A stretch of 64,000 nt of DNA, from positions 55,203,201 through 55,267,200 of the forward strand of contig OZ038422.1 of NCBI GenBank assembly GCA_964036155.1, in the 5' to 3' direction. A program made the translations under genes and the position numbers. Numbering within the stretch: position 1 is the stretch's first letter; each line of letters opens with the position of its first letter. Under the pieces are notes generated by a model that saw nothing but the letters and a program-made list of their open reading frames with translations, searched no databases and had not been told where the DNA came from. Shown here in pieces: positions 13,901-26,151 of the stretch. The DNA comes from Diploscapter coronatus (taxonomy: Eukaryota; Nematoda; Chromadorea; Rhabditida; Rhabditidae).

Positions 13901-16900
13901 GAACACTCGATGCAAGTGGCACCCGAAATCTGCGTGGCGTTGGCACAGCTGAAGAAATAAAAGTTATTAATGCTTTTCGAGTTTTTGAGTAATTCTTTCT
14001 CAAACAGTATTTTTCAGTTTTAAAATATTTCACGCTAAAGATAAAGCCGAAAAGAATGAAACCTCTATATTCAGAAAAAAAGATGAGTGCACTTAGTTTA
14101 TAAATGTTGGCAAGGGCATTGCTTTTTTCAGAAATGAAATCATAAGTAAAATGTGGTAATAGAATGCTTTTATGGTGAGCAAAAATTGTTCGTTTCTGTC
14201 AAAAGTAAAAAACGAGAATTCAAGTACTTGGTCATTTGGAAGACACTTAGGAAGGAGTTATAGATCTTGCCTGAATGAATTTCATCTCAGCCTCTGCAGT
14301 GTTTGTTCCCGAATAGTGACCATGCATCTCGGCCAACATGATTTGTAATCGTCGTGGATCTTCGAAATTGCAATATTTCTGGAAACATACTCTTGATAAA
14401 TTCTACTTTTGTTGAAAACAATCTTGCCTTGACAAGATAGTGGTGATTATCGAAGTAGTCGACAACGGCAGTGGGCGGTCGATTGCCGAATTCTGCCTGC
14501 AGAGCGAGAGCAGCCAATTCGAAAGCTGCGTCTCGTTTCGGCTGAATTCTCTCCTCGATCACATCTCTGCGAGCTTGCAAGTACAGCTCGTGCATCGTCA
14601 TTTCGGTTCTAAATTCGCACAAATAAAAAATCAATGATTTCCCTTTTTACTTGATGAAATCGAGTATTTGTGGATAGAATCTGAATCTCAAATGCAGCAC
14701 ATAGTTGCACTTGGCCCCCATCTTGGTGGCGCTCTTCCATCCAGCAGGGGCGAATTTCTCCAATCTCTGATCCTCATCGAGGAAGAAATGCTCTCCATCG
14801 CGCAGAAATGACAGCCCGAAGAATATGTGCTCGTTCAGATTCATGTGATGCACAACCAGGAAGTAGATGTCACTCACTATCGCGTCGGAACGACAACCGA
14901 TCTGACAAATAGATTCTTCATTTCGAATACCATAATTTGACTATTTGATCTACTTTTTATCGATAACTCTAAAATATCTCTGCTAGCATAATTTATATTC
15001 ATTGTTTTACAACACAAAGATTTTTTAAAAATATTTTCCTAAAAAAATAATTCGAAATTCGTGAAACAGAATATAATTTTTTTTTTTTTAGAGAAACTAC
15101 CTCAATTTTCTGTCCGTTCAGCAGTTCCACAATGACTTCAGTGTCTTCCACTTTATGAATCGTCATTTTCTTTTTCTTCGACGCAGGTGCTTTTAGACGA
15201 ATACTCGGATATCGAGACAAATCGTAGAATTCGGGAATCGCTCGAGTCTGAAATAAAACAATAATTGTTTATTTCAGGTTTCAAAGTATGTCTTACCTTT
15301 CGTTTTCCTCGTTTCGATTGTCTTCCACTAATTCGAGCAGGAACTAGAGAATTACGACGAGGCAGCAGAGGAGACGAGGTAACTGAAATTCAAAATTTAG
15401 TTCGACCCATACGGCTTTTTGAATGCACCTTAGTTTGAATATCCCGTAGGTCAAAAAATTGAAATATGGCAAGGGAAGCAGAATTGGATAGGCGAAATTT
15501 GCTATCAAAACGCAGCTCGATGCGCTGATCATTTTGCTAACAAGTTTATCCTACTGCATTCTAGTCCAACCCTCGCCATATTAATTTTTTACTTACAAGA
15601 TATTCAAACTACAGGATCTACAGAGCCACAGGGGTTATTCAATAAGCCATACATGCTTGTTCTTATAGATTTGAACAACGAGTATAATGTTACCAAAGAA
15701 TTGAAATGAGTACATTGCTATGAATTCTGGGAAAATAAAGAGGGGATTAGTAGCGATTGATAACAGTGAACTAATTTATGATAACATTGAACTTGCTGTC
15801 ATTTTTACAAAAAGTCTGATTTCTAGATAGTCACGTAAATAAACAAACTAAATCATACCATCAGAAGTGCTTCGAACAGCTTGTTTTGGAGTGGAAACAG
15901 GTGGCTTTGGAGCAGGGATGGGACTGACAACTGCGCCGGTACTTTCTGATCGCTCGCTGAAAGGATAAAACAAATGAATAAATTCGGAAAGCATACGAAA
16001 TTACCGTTCCTGTTTGGCCTTGGCGAATATGCGATCGACGTCGTCCTCGTCGACTTCCTCTTCGAAACTGAATTCGGGCTCTTTCTTCCTCTGGACGGGC
16101 TCAGCTGGCTTCTGAATGGTCTTCAATGAATCAAATGAGTGAATGGATAGATCAATAGTCAGTTCAATGTGTTCAATGGACTGTTCCCCTTTGCTCTCTG
16201 TGCAGGTCTCTCGAATCTCCACACCTTTCTGTTTATTTCTCGCAGATGTCAAATTGCGTGGGGAGGTCCATTCAACTCAGTTCGAATTTATAAAAATCCC
16301 TCTCCCATTCTCACTTCCATTTCGATGTCCATTTGCAGCTCACTTTTCCTTCTTCTCTCTCAATCGAAAGTAAACAAATGTACGAGTGAACTCGATAAAA
16401 ATGATACAAACAAAGTTGCTCGTAATGAACTAGAAAAGGGATTGAATTGAACTCCTACATCCATTTATTTGAGACTTATGAATTTCATGTAGCTAATAAA
16501 GCTAATTTTCCTATTCCTCGAAACGAACGTTTTTGCTCTTTATAATTTAGCGAAAGAGAATGGATGGCCAAAGCACAACTTTGCAAGCCTTACGTTTTGA
16601 AAAATGTGGAAGAAGATGGAAATAGTGCGTGAAAAAGAGAAATGAGAGTTCTTTATCTGCGCGTCAGGGCTGCAACTTTTGCACATGGTAAGTATTGTGT
16701 ATCGTATGCTTTTCGACACACAGACTTTCCCATGTCCGTGTACGCAAGTTCCAGCCCTGCTACGCACAGTTAGGCTAAACGCAGGACGCTTTCAAAGGAT
16801 AAGGCCGTGAAAGTGATGATTTGTGAAAATTAGGCAATAACATCTCTCATCTTACAAATTCGCACTGTATTTGCTCAAAAATAAGAAAAGAGGATCCTAC

Positions 16901-19900
16901 CGGGAAAACTTCAGTACTGTTGGCCTTGACGATAGGCATGAAGCCAGGTGGAGCCCTGTTCTCGACTTCCATCTGCCTGTCCGTCTCTCTGTTCCTGTCC
17001 CTGTCTGCACGCATGTCTCTGCTATCTTCACTCGCCTCGTCATCTCCACTGTCCTCACCTTCAAAGTCGAACGACGACACCACCTTCATTTGCTTCCTCT
17101 CTGCAATTTCGTTTCTTTCATCATTAATTCTTGCTTTTTGCAAAATTTATCACCGTTGTAAAATTTTTTTTGTTAGAAGATTGTGTATTCAATATGTTAC
17201 CCCACGGATCAGATATCTATTAATGACTAGACAGTCAAGCCTATTAGATCTCATCTAATCAACAGGTTACTTACAAGGGACGAATGAATTTTTATAAATG
17301 GATGAAGTTTACAAGAAATCATTTATTTTATATTCTCTCACCTTCTCCATGAGATCCAGCAGAGGAAGGTATGTGATGCTTCGCTCGATTTGCCCTGATC
17401 TTCTGTATTTCATCGATCATCGCTGCTTCTTTGTCCATCTTCGAGAGCTCTCGTTCTTCCACTGAAGAAAATTCATCAATTCATGAAATTTAGAAACGAA
17501 AAATCAACTGTATTACTGAATGTGAGGAGATAGATTTGCACATTCTTTGCAACTCGTTTTTGCACTTGTTCCGTCTTTCTTTTCTCCTCTTGTTTTCTTT
17601 CGTCTTCCAGGAAAAGCGAAGAGAAGGAGGCGGATCATTAGGGAGAGGCAAGTTGCAAAGAATATGCAGTATCTACCTCCTTTCATCCCGCAATAATTGA
17701 TATGCATTTGCTAGAATGCGAAGTTCTTGCACTCTACAGATTTTTGATTGAATGAAAGCGTTGCTTTGGTCCTCCAAAGTCTAAATAAACAATTCCGTCT
17801 AAATGAAGAATAGAACAATTGAAAAGTTTAGTCGCAAATTGAAATTCATGAGAAATTCTGAGTGGACCATTAATTTCGGTGGAAATTTAGTCGAAAATTA
17901 CCGATATCCTCGAAGTAGCTGGTCTTTTTGACAGAAGGAGCGACGAAATGACCGTGCGTATCCTCGTCGTCAATTCGGGCTTCGACAATCTCATCCGAGG
18001 ATGCAGACAATCTGCAAATACAAATGGTCACTTTGTAAAAATATGACTCAAACAAGAGACCTGTATGCGAGTGATTTCTTGTTGTCTGTAGGTGTGGAAA
18101 TTGCAGCTTCCTTTTCGAATTTCTCGATTTTGTGCTGGACATCCTGAAGAGTAAAAAACTGACATGTTGAGTTTAGAAAACGAGTTTTGAAACCTCGAAA
18201 GGATCCCTTCCAGACAGAGTGCCCATTCGTCTATCTGCATTGTCTTCCACGTCATCAAATGGGTTGTATTCCCTTTCCTCTTCTGCCATCTTGATCGGTT
18301 CACTTTCCTTTGTGATTGATCTTCAAAAGAAGAAAAAATGAATTTTTACTTTACAAATTATCTAACTTGTGACTGCTGGTGGACAAATCTATGCTCTTCT
18401 CCTCGATGAATGACTCATTGAGTCTAGTGCTGTTGCCAATTGGAGAGCCGATTTCGCCTGAATTTCAAAGTTAATTACGTTTTCTACAGAATTTCTAAAG
18501 TTTAATGCAACATCAGATATAAATGGTAACAATAAAGACAGATTTGAAATGTGAGATTCATGAATTATGCAATCTTTCCAAGACTTTTCTTTAAATAAAT
18601 TCCGATCAAATTACCTATCGAAAAATCGTTCTGGTGATTTCCATTCGAACTGCTCGGAGCTGCATCCTCGCTCAATGGACTCAAATTATGAGTAATCTTG
18701 GATGCTGAAAAAATACCAATAAATCATTCGAGATGGAAAGTGATCAGCTCACATTTGTGCTCCTCGTCATAATATCCAAATGGAGAAGAGTCCTTCTGCG
18801 TACTGTTGCCGGAAGAAGTCGATGCTCCTGGAATCACAATATTAGTTTGTCGATTTTTATTTGGAGTTTCTAACCTCTAGTTTCCTTTTCATCCTCATCG
18901 TCCTCGTAATCAACTGCCTGTCTGACAGTTTTGTACCCCTGTATCTGTGTCTGCTGTGCAGCAGCAGCAGTAGCAACAGCAACAGCAGCAGCTCTGTTCT
19001 CCTCCTGCTTCTGTTCTTCCTTTCTGTTCAATTGAATGTGATCTCCATTCAACAAGTCGTCATCTTCCATATCACTTGGAAATTCCCCGTCATCTAGCTG
19101 ATTCTCGTCTTCATCGCCCATCAGCTCCTCATAAACGAGCATCAGCAAAGAGCGATGATCTCTGCCTCGCAGCTGATTCCGGGCCATTTGACCCATTCTG
19201 AATGGAAATGTGAAATCGTTAGAAATTTTAGAAATATCAGTTGTTCAATTTTTTCAAATTTTACTCGAAATATCAAGCGCAAATTCGAAGTTAAGACGAA
19301 ATAGCCTCAATTTTACATTCACTAGGTGAATTTCACTCTGATCATGAAAACTAAAATTCAACTGTTTGATAGTGTTTTCGAGATATGTGAAAATCGAACT
19401 TTAATTTTCAAAGCAGAAATCAAGAATTGGAAGCTTTAATATCGACTGACTTAATTTTCTAAGAAAAGAGCTCCATACAGGGATGTGCGAAACTTCGACT
19501 TCGATCTCATGGAAAAAATTTGTTAAACTTCGATTTCGAATTTAAAAACTTTTGACTTCGCGCAGCCCTACTCCATACAAGTGGAAGTTTTGAAATATCA
19601 TTCTACGCAAAAAAAAAAAAACAAATTATTACCTGTGCGGAGTTGGTCTAGTGCTGATCATAGCGACAGTCATGATATTGACGAGCGAGAACAGATCCAC
19701 ATCCTCTGCCTGTTCCACTCCTGCTGCGCGCATTACTGTAATTTATACATTCGATCATGTTTGATAGTCATTTTAATGTCCTACCTGCTCCGAGACAATA
19801 AACAGCAGCGGCCTGTGGGTCGTCTTCATTCTTCTTCCACTCGGGAGGATGAAATTCCTCTGCAATCTGCGATGCAGGCACTGTCTTTATCTGAAAATAA

Positions 19901-20828
19901 ATTATCTTCAAAATAGTTAACGAGGTAAGACGTAAAATCAATCAGAGAATTTTTCTTTTTAATTTTGTTAATTTAATAGGCGATAGGCTCTTTCTCCATT
20001 GTTAAAAAGATAAATGAAGCAAAATTTAGATTTCATATAAGAAATGTTAAGAAAAGCTAATAAAAACAAACAATCAAGGAAAATCGGCAGATAAAAATTG
20101 AATTTTATGACCTGCAGAAACTGGAAGAGAAAAATCTGCATGAAAACCAAAATGATAAAACTAGAATTAAAAAAGATATTTCTGAAGTGAAAAGCGTTTT
20201 AGTTCAAACATCGATTTTTGAAAATTAATTAAGTGGTCATTGAATTAGATACAAGGTAGATACGATGCATAAAGGATGAATTATTTTCAGCTATGCAGAA
20301 GCATGAATTCCCTCGTTTCGAACAGGCTTACAAATAAAAATCCGAACCCGTGATACAGACGCGGGTGAGAAGTTTTGAAAGAAAAATTACAATCAGATTT
20401 CGAATATTGTCTCAAAAATCTCGAATCATTACATTAATTTTGATTTTAAAATGCAGCATGAATTTCAGAACATTCATTAATTCGCTATAAAATGTATGGT
20501 TTCAAAAGGAACATTTTCTTTAGTTTTTAGCAAATAATGAAAGATAAACTACTGAAAAGAGAACAAAGTGTAAAATTAAAATAATAAATAAATAATAGCC
20601 CAACCTCGATAGTGCCGTTGCAGTTGATGAAGACATTTTCAGTGTCGAATGCAAGTCCTTTAGGGCATTGGGGAAGGATTTCACTAGCTGCCACGGCCAA
20701 CGACAACAGTTCGGGGGCATCCAGGCCTGATGCTCGCACCTGAAACAAGTAGTTATTCAAACAGTAAATCAAACAATGCATACCTCCAACACTTCAGCCA
20801 CGCTGACTTTGACATCCAAAGGCACCAT
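7968..20828 (-). CDS. KIND-FERM-triple-PDZ scaffold protein, FRMPD2-like
   Basis: This is a predicted cortical or junctional scaffold: FERM domains bind membrane lipids and receptor tails, and PDZ domains bind C-terminal peptides. Thirty-three exons run from 20828-20784 to 8104-7968; their lengths sum to 4569 nt (1522 residues plus stop) with every phase matching. Seen domains: KIND (about 1-150; VSVAEVLEVRASGLDAPELL, ending in AAAVYCLGAG), an acidic low-complexity linker (150-636), FERM (637-1017; EVIVELLNGQKIE, EEAEMKFIQ-like F2, QHRF helix), a His/Pro linker, PDZ1 (about 1095-1180; GLGLTL), PDZ2 (about 1354-1425; GSLGVQI) and PDZ3 (about 1433-1520; GTLGVSL). The order equals vertebrate FRMPD2; PTPN13 has the same N-terminal order but more PDZs and a phosphatase. 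Here the stop at 7970-7968 falls 15 residues after PDZ3 and no phosphatase exon follows. FERM exons 14608-14428 and 14378-14271 end in GC donors. Upstream sequence is open without an ATG, so the start is probable, not certain. Confidence 0.9.
8694..8782. repeat. Degenerate C-rich CCCTA-like repeat, copy 1
   Basis: A run of irregular CCCTAT/CCCTAC/CCTAAC units lies in the last intron (8105-9049) of the scaffold gene. A second run of the same kind lies at 58428-58513, and both are flanked by similar CTTATGCC and CAAAATCC-like words. It resembles degenerate telomere-like or satellite sequence. Confidence 0.4.
11704..11820. repeat. Imperfect inverted repeat in a scaffold-gene intron
   Basis: Within the intron between the FERM-side linker exon and PDZ1 (11574-11975), 11704-11740 and 11791-11820 are imperfect inverted copies rich in CGTAG/CTACG words. 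The arms are separated by about 50 nt. It may be a small transposon remnant. Confidence 0.45.
19479..19570. repeat. Short AGGG-ended inverted element, family R2-like
   Basis: The element starts AGGGATGTGCGAA and ends with CGCGCAGCCCT, so the termini are inverted and carry the same AGGG(C/A)TG motif as other elements in the window. The interior is full of TTCGA words. It sits in the intron 19198-19632 of the scaffold gene. Confidence 0.4.
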
Positions 20829-21420
20829 TCCAAATGTGTACGATTGATTGGGACGAGATGGAATGTGGGGTGCTTGAATGGAAGAAGAAGAAGAAAAGGA
20901 GGGATGAGTCAGGAGGGCTGCCTAGAAGAGGGGCTGCATTGCACACCAAGACAGTGAGAACTGAAACATAACTGCTGAAACGGAAGGGGAAAAGGGAGAC
21001 AAATTGCGGGAAGAAGTAGGACAAGAAGCAGCACAAGTCGATTAGAGGAGAGGGGAAGAAATAAGCGAATGGGAATGAAACCGAGAAATCGAAGGAGGGA
21101 TTGAGTGAATGAAGTAGGATATATTGAAGAAGGGGAGTTGAACCACGCATAATGCCGACAGGTGTCAGAGTGAAAGATGAAATAGCCGCAGGCAAGGAGT
21201 CAGTCAGTCAGAGTCAGACCGTTCCGTTACGCTGCTGCGGCTAGACTGCGATACAATCAATATCGCGCAGGGGAGGAATGAAGAGATGGAGAGGAGAGAA
21301 AGAATGGAAGAGTGGAGGACGAAAGAGAGGAAACGAGAAATGAAAGACCACAGGAATGGGTCAGAGAAAATGGGAAGAGAGGAGAGAGAGAGAGAGAGAG
21401 AGAGGAAGACAGTGCTAGAG
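20829..21420 (-). promoter_or_regulatory. Candidate pyrimidine-rich upstream region of the scaffold gene
   Basis: Plus-strand bases 20877-21090 and 21270-21420 are almost pure purine runs, so the sense strand is C/T-rich immediately upstream of the start codon at 20828. A (GA)n microsatellite lies at 21381-21404. Regulatory function is inferred from position only. Confidence 0.3.
21381..21404. repeat. (GA)n microsatellite
   Basis: About eleven tandem GA units are present. Shorter GA arrays occur near 49926-49940 and 55470-55488. Confidence 0.85.
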
Positions 21421-23124
21421 GCATCCACTCCACTCATCGCCTGTGTTTTCTCTATCATCTATCACTTCTTCTCTATCAATATCACCATTCTGCCCATTCT
21501 TCCATGCCTTTCAATGCCCCTTTCTAATGGCAGTCACTTCCCTCTGCAATATTTTCCTGCTTACCACCCAATCATGCGCATATTTACCTACATTATGCAT
21601 GAACAAAGCGAATTCTAGAAGAAATACAAAAGCGACATATTCAACGACCTGCATAGGACCATTACGTTTCAAAATCCGTCGGCAATAAATCAGAATCAAA
21701 GTGTGACCGTGTCAGCCAACCAATTATTCAATTCCCGCCATTGCATTATACGGCTAACATTGTGGTTTTGATGAGGGAGGGGAATTTCGCTAGCCAACAG
21801 ATCATATGCAATTTCACAACATAAACAGTCAACATTGGAGAAAGTGAATTTTTCAAAAACATCCGCGTTTGATCGATTTTTCCCGAATAATTGTAGTTTT
21901 TTATAAGCAAGTAGTCGCTCAGTTCTTCGAGATTTTATCAAAAACAAAAACATGAACATGAAAATCGCTGCAAGCATGTCGAGTATTTATGACACGAGAA
22001 ATTCCCCGATAAATTTTCAAAGTTTTCTGGAGAATGAGAATTTCGATCGTCTTTTGCTATTTTTAAAATGGAATCTCAATTTCTCCATGGTGAATTTGAG
22101 AAACACGAGGGTAAAATAAGCTGATGGGGAAGACTAAAGGGACGTGAAAAAGACAAAAAAGAAAATAAAACAAATCGAGAAAGGAGCGCGACTGGAAGAG
22201 AAATGAGTAAATGAAGAAGTCGAAAAGAAGAGAGACGAAAGACAACGCGCTCTCGAGCCGACCAACTTCTCAAAGAGTCTCTTAGCCAGGTTGATCAAAT
22301 GTATCGGGAACGATTCATCATCGTTATCATATAAAAGGAGCGATGAAAACGATTTTGAAAATCATTCAAGAAAAAGACAATTCGTAAATGACGAGACCTA
22401 TGGTTAGAGATAGGGGGAGAAGAAAAGTAGAGCGAAATAGTGTGAGAAAAGATAGGTCTCGTCACTTATGAACTGCCTATCATTCAAATGTGGATTGATG
22501 AAAACGAGGAATTATCTCACTCAGCTGCCAAAATCTGCGCGATGCACGGAGATGCACAATGACGCAGCAGGATTGCAGATAGGCGAGACTAAATCCTAAC
22601 CATGAAGAACATAAGACCGTGTGTATTGTGAACTTTCGGCGGTAGCTTGATTTTTCTCACATTTTCGTCTTCTTATGCGTGATAGTTTCTGACGACTCAG
22701 AATCTTGACGGACACTGGAACGGCTTACAGAGACATGGAGAAACATTAACAACAACAGTAGATGTCGAAATAAGGTCGGTTATCGATTTTTCGTTTGTTT
22801 CTAAATAAATTAATTTTTAATAACTGAACATTTATCGATTCTCTAGTAAATTTGGAAAAAAAACTTATTATTCCATTCAAAGCTACGTCATATCAATTTA
22901 TTGATGGTCAATCATTTATTGCCTTTGCAAAAATGGTGAGCACACGAATAATGCTATTAAAGAATAATATACTGTAATTAGCGTAAAATTTAACCCGCTT
23001 TATGATAAAATAGAATTTTTTCGTCTGATTTTAGATAGGATCCCTAAAGTAGATATACCAAATCGCAGTTCCGGCTAAAATTTGTGGACAGAAAGGTGAA
23101 ACGGGTTGTAAATAGGACGGTCTG
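21421..23124. other. Intergenic region between the scaffold and glycosyltransferase genes
   Basis: No coding exon could be supported on either strand. The region contains the hairpin at 22381-22472 and otherwise AT-rich sequence. Confidence 0.5.
22381..22472. repeat. Hairpin: 21-bp inverted repeat with a 50-nt loop
   Basis: Bases 22381-22401 pair with 22452-22472 with two mismatches over 21 positions; the core ACGAGACCTAT / ATAGGTCTCGT is perfect. The geometry resembles the hairpin at 6861-6951. It could be a small-RNA precursor or a miniature inverted-repeat transposon. Confidence 0.55.
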
Positions 23125-23395
23125 TGGAGAAAAAATAAAAAATCGCAAAAAAAAAACCCATCGCCCAAAATGAACACGTTTTGGCAAACTTCAAACCGCA
23201 TGAACGTACGTGGACGCAAAATTATACGTTGATTTTTGGCACACAAACATTTTATCGGATTTATCGTCGATTTAGACTGCTTTTTTGAGGCATTCGGGGT
23301 TTGAAAGATACTTCTTTCCTAAATTTTTGATTCCAAACTACCACGATTCTGCCAGAAACATGCTTTTTTGCAAGGGGACGGAGCTTTGGAACTCT
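23125..23395. repeat. Dispersed repeat family R1, copy a
   Basis: About 270 bp align by eye, with scattered substitutions and indels, to 42225-42475. Shared words include TTTTGGCAAACTTCAAAC, GTGGACGCAAAA, GGTTTGAAAG and AAACTACCACG. The copy lies just downstream of the glycosyltransferase stop codon. Confidence 0.8.
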
Positions 23396-23516
23396 AGTTT
23401 TAGATAAAAGTACTCGCAACTGAGTAGAATTTGCAGTAACTTCAGAAGCAAATTTTCTCATTTTAACAAGCATGATGAATTAAAATTTTCTATATCTTTT
23501 TGTAGAACTTCACGAT

Positions 23517-26151
23517 TCATTTGTGATAGCGCCAAGCTTTCGACTCTAGTAAATAATTTCCCCCATAGACATATTTGATTCGAGCAAGAACTCCGTCTAT
23601 AAGCGGCTTTGCCAGCTTATCAGGATAATTTGTAGGTGTTAGAGGTCCGAAATTGGGTTCAGAAAATTGTTTCATCACCCAGTCGTTCTTGTTTCGGTAG
23701 TGCCTAAAAATGGGAAAATGAAAGAAAAAAAACTAAATCTTAGAAACCTAGATAGACCATAGTTTGGATCGACATCATACCCTTTGAACCCAGGAAAATA
23801 TCTGCTTGGATAATGAATCCACATAATAAAAATCTAAAAAAAGTAATTTTTACCAAATACAGCGGCAATTTGGACTTGTCGCGACATAAAAATGACGCGA
23901 CGTGTTTTAATGAAATATTTATACTGAAATAAGTCCAGTTCAAATATGCCTTAGAAGACGTCGTGACATTTGCAAAAACAAGTCGCGCCATCGCGATAAA
24001 TCCAGATAGCCAACACAAAATCTTACTTTATGAGACTGGATAATAGTCTTTACAACCCATCCTAAACCTATTCATTTCAGAAAAAAAATCAAAATCCACC
24101 TGGTGGTGTCACTTTAGACGTGTTATGAAAACGCATTGTCGGCAGCCATTTCTCAGTCTAAATGAAAAATCAACCTATCACTAGTATGAATACCCACTTC
24201 TGTCAAGTTTGCATACTTTTCTGGCATTTGTTCATCTTTAATGACCCATCTTTGTCGATATGTAACCGACCCAATTTTCGGATCTGTGATAGTTCTAAAT
24301 CAGACGATTATTTTGATTACTAGAAGCTGTGAAAGTTTATACAGAAATTAATCAGAAACCTAAGATAGTTGACAACGGATCCCGTAGTTTCATTGGCGAA
24401 AAGTCGCTCATCGAGGTCGATGAATGCAGTCCAATTTGCATGGTTCCTGCTTCGATGCAGACAATCGTGAATCTGAATTGTGTGCCAATGTTCCCCAGGC
24501 CTTCCCCATTGGTCTGCCATCATAATCACTTCGGCCTAAAATCATAAAGATGTGCCATATTTCAATGATGAAAAAGTAGACAGATTCAAGTGGAGCCACT
24601 ATTTATTAGGGCAAATGAGGACCAGATGCGGCTAAAAGTTTAGTTTTGCTCACAAACCACCTAAATAATTTTCGCCCTTTCATATATTTTTAGAGTGAAC
24701 ATCTTATTTAAAATTCGAAATGAAAATCGAGAACTAATCCGACGAGGTGATACATAAAGTTCCCAAGCTCCGCCACTTTGCGAAAACGTGTTTGTGATAG
24801 AAACGTGGTAGTTTGAAGCAGAAAATCTGGGAAGGAAGTACCCTTCAAACCCAAAATGTCTCGAAAGACCTTACCTAGATCAACGATACACCCGATAAAA
24901 TGGTTGTGTGCAAAAAAGCAGTCCAAAATTTTCATCTACAAGCCCCTACAAACCGAATTTGTAAAGTGAAAATATGTTCATGGAGATCACAGTTGTGTCG
25001 CCTTTTCGGTTTAGAAAATGTTTAACTTTACTTCTTCTCTACAAAATCCTTATTTACATTCCAGTTAATCTCTTTGTATAAGAATTTTGCACCTAACATC
25101 AATTTTTCTTACCAACTTGCGGACCCTAATCATACATAGCCCAAAATATGAAAAGCAAGTTAACTTACCTCTCCTGCCATCACATAGTAGTCCAGGATTC
25201 GTCTGTCATAATTCGACAATTCATTTGTGATGTACACATAAAAATACGTGGCCCCCTATGAATAATCAGTAGATAATTGCACAATTGTCATAGGTATAAG
25301 TGAAACTTGCCTGCAACTTGTGATGTTCAATGAACTCAGCTACTTGTAAGAATTTCGGTTCCGTCCCATATAAAGGAGCGATGCATACAGAAAAGAAGTG
25401 TGATGGTTCTGTAAATTGAATTTATTAGATTCGGCAGTATTTTTGTTAATGATGTACCAGAAAGTCTTTGAATAAGTGGAATCGAGAACGCTGGCACTTC
25501 GTCAGCTTTCTCAGTAATCGAAACGTAGACAGTCTTCCTTCTCCTCGCGCAAAAGATCACACTTTCAGGAAATACGAATGTTTCGAAGGGTTTGCCTATC
25601 GACACTCGATTCGAATCGAAATAGTGGCAATAGACAGTCTTTCTGAAGAAGGTATTCATAAAACTACAAACCGAAAAGAGGAATTACCCAAACATATGAA
25701 GAGACAAAATATGCACAGCAATTTGATTGGGAAATTCATAGGCAGAAAATATCGCCGTATTTGGTGTTAAAAAGTTCTGAATACTTTACTCTAACATCTC
25801 TGAGTATCCTATTACTCTTACTTTTCTGCTAACATTGCTTTTCATTTGCTCACGATACCATGTGAAATTTGGCAAAATGTCCGCACTTTCATCTTCATCA
25901 ATTTTAGAAAGCATCAGAGATGTTTCATTTTTCGAATTGCATGTAACTGTTACATTTGAACTTAAATTTTCACAATCACACGATGATATCCATGATAGTT
26001 GACTAAGATCTGTAAAAAACGAAGAATTGAGTAATAAAAATAAACATCACTAAAATATCTTACCTTTACTCAAAATTCGATCATAACTCATATAAACTGC
26101 ATAACTTACGCATACAAATATTAATATGGCAAGTACGATAATTTTCTGCAT
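23517..26151 (-). CDS. Glycosyltransferase family 92 (type II membrane protein)
   Basis: GT92 enzymes are Golgi or ER transferases, several of which add galactose to fucosylated glycans; the family is expanded in nematodes. The start at 26151 gives a short N-terminal signal anchor (IIVLAILIFVCVSYAVYM), then a stem with N-glycosylation sites, then the catalytic region: TVYCHYFDS, VIFCARRR, GATYFYVYIT, DYYVMAGE, the key WTAFIDLDERL (DxD-like) and a C-terminal SRHYRNKNDW. Exons: 26151-26064, 26009-25822, about 25638-25458, 25408-25311, 25255-25169, 24535-24360, 24294-24198, 24157-24113, 23833-23748 and 23703-23517, giving about 410 residues. Boundaries of the second/third exon pair and of the eighth exon are frame-driven choices among alternatives. 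The exon ending at 25311 has a GC donor. Copies of repeat R1 lie in the 24536-25168 intron and just past the stop. Confidence 0.85.
24738..24935. repeat. Dispersed repeat family R1, copy c, inverted
   Basis: The reverse complement of this stretch matches R1 copies a and b across ACCATTTTATC, GGGTTTGAA, AAACTACCACGTTTCT and the GGAGCTT end. It lies in a glycosyltransferase intron, about 1.4 kb from copy a and in opposite orientation. Confidence 0.75.
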
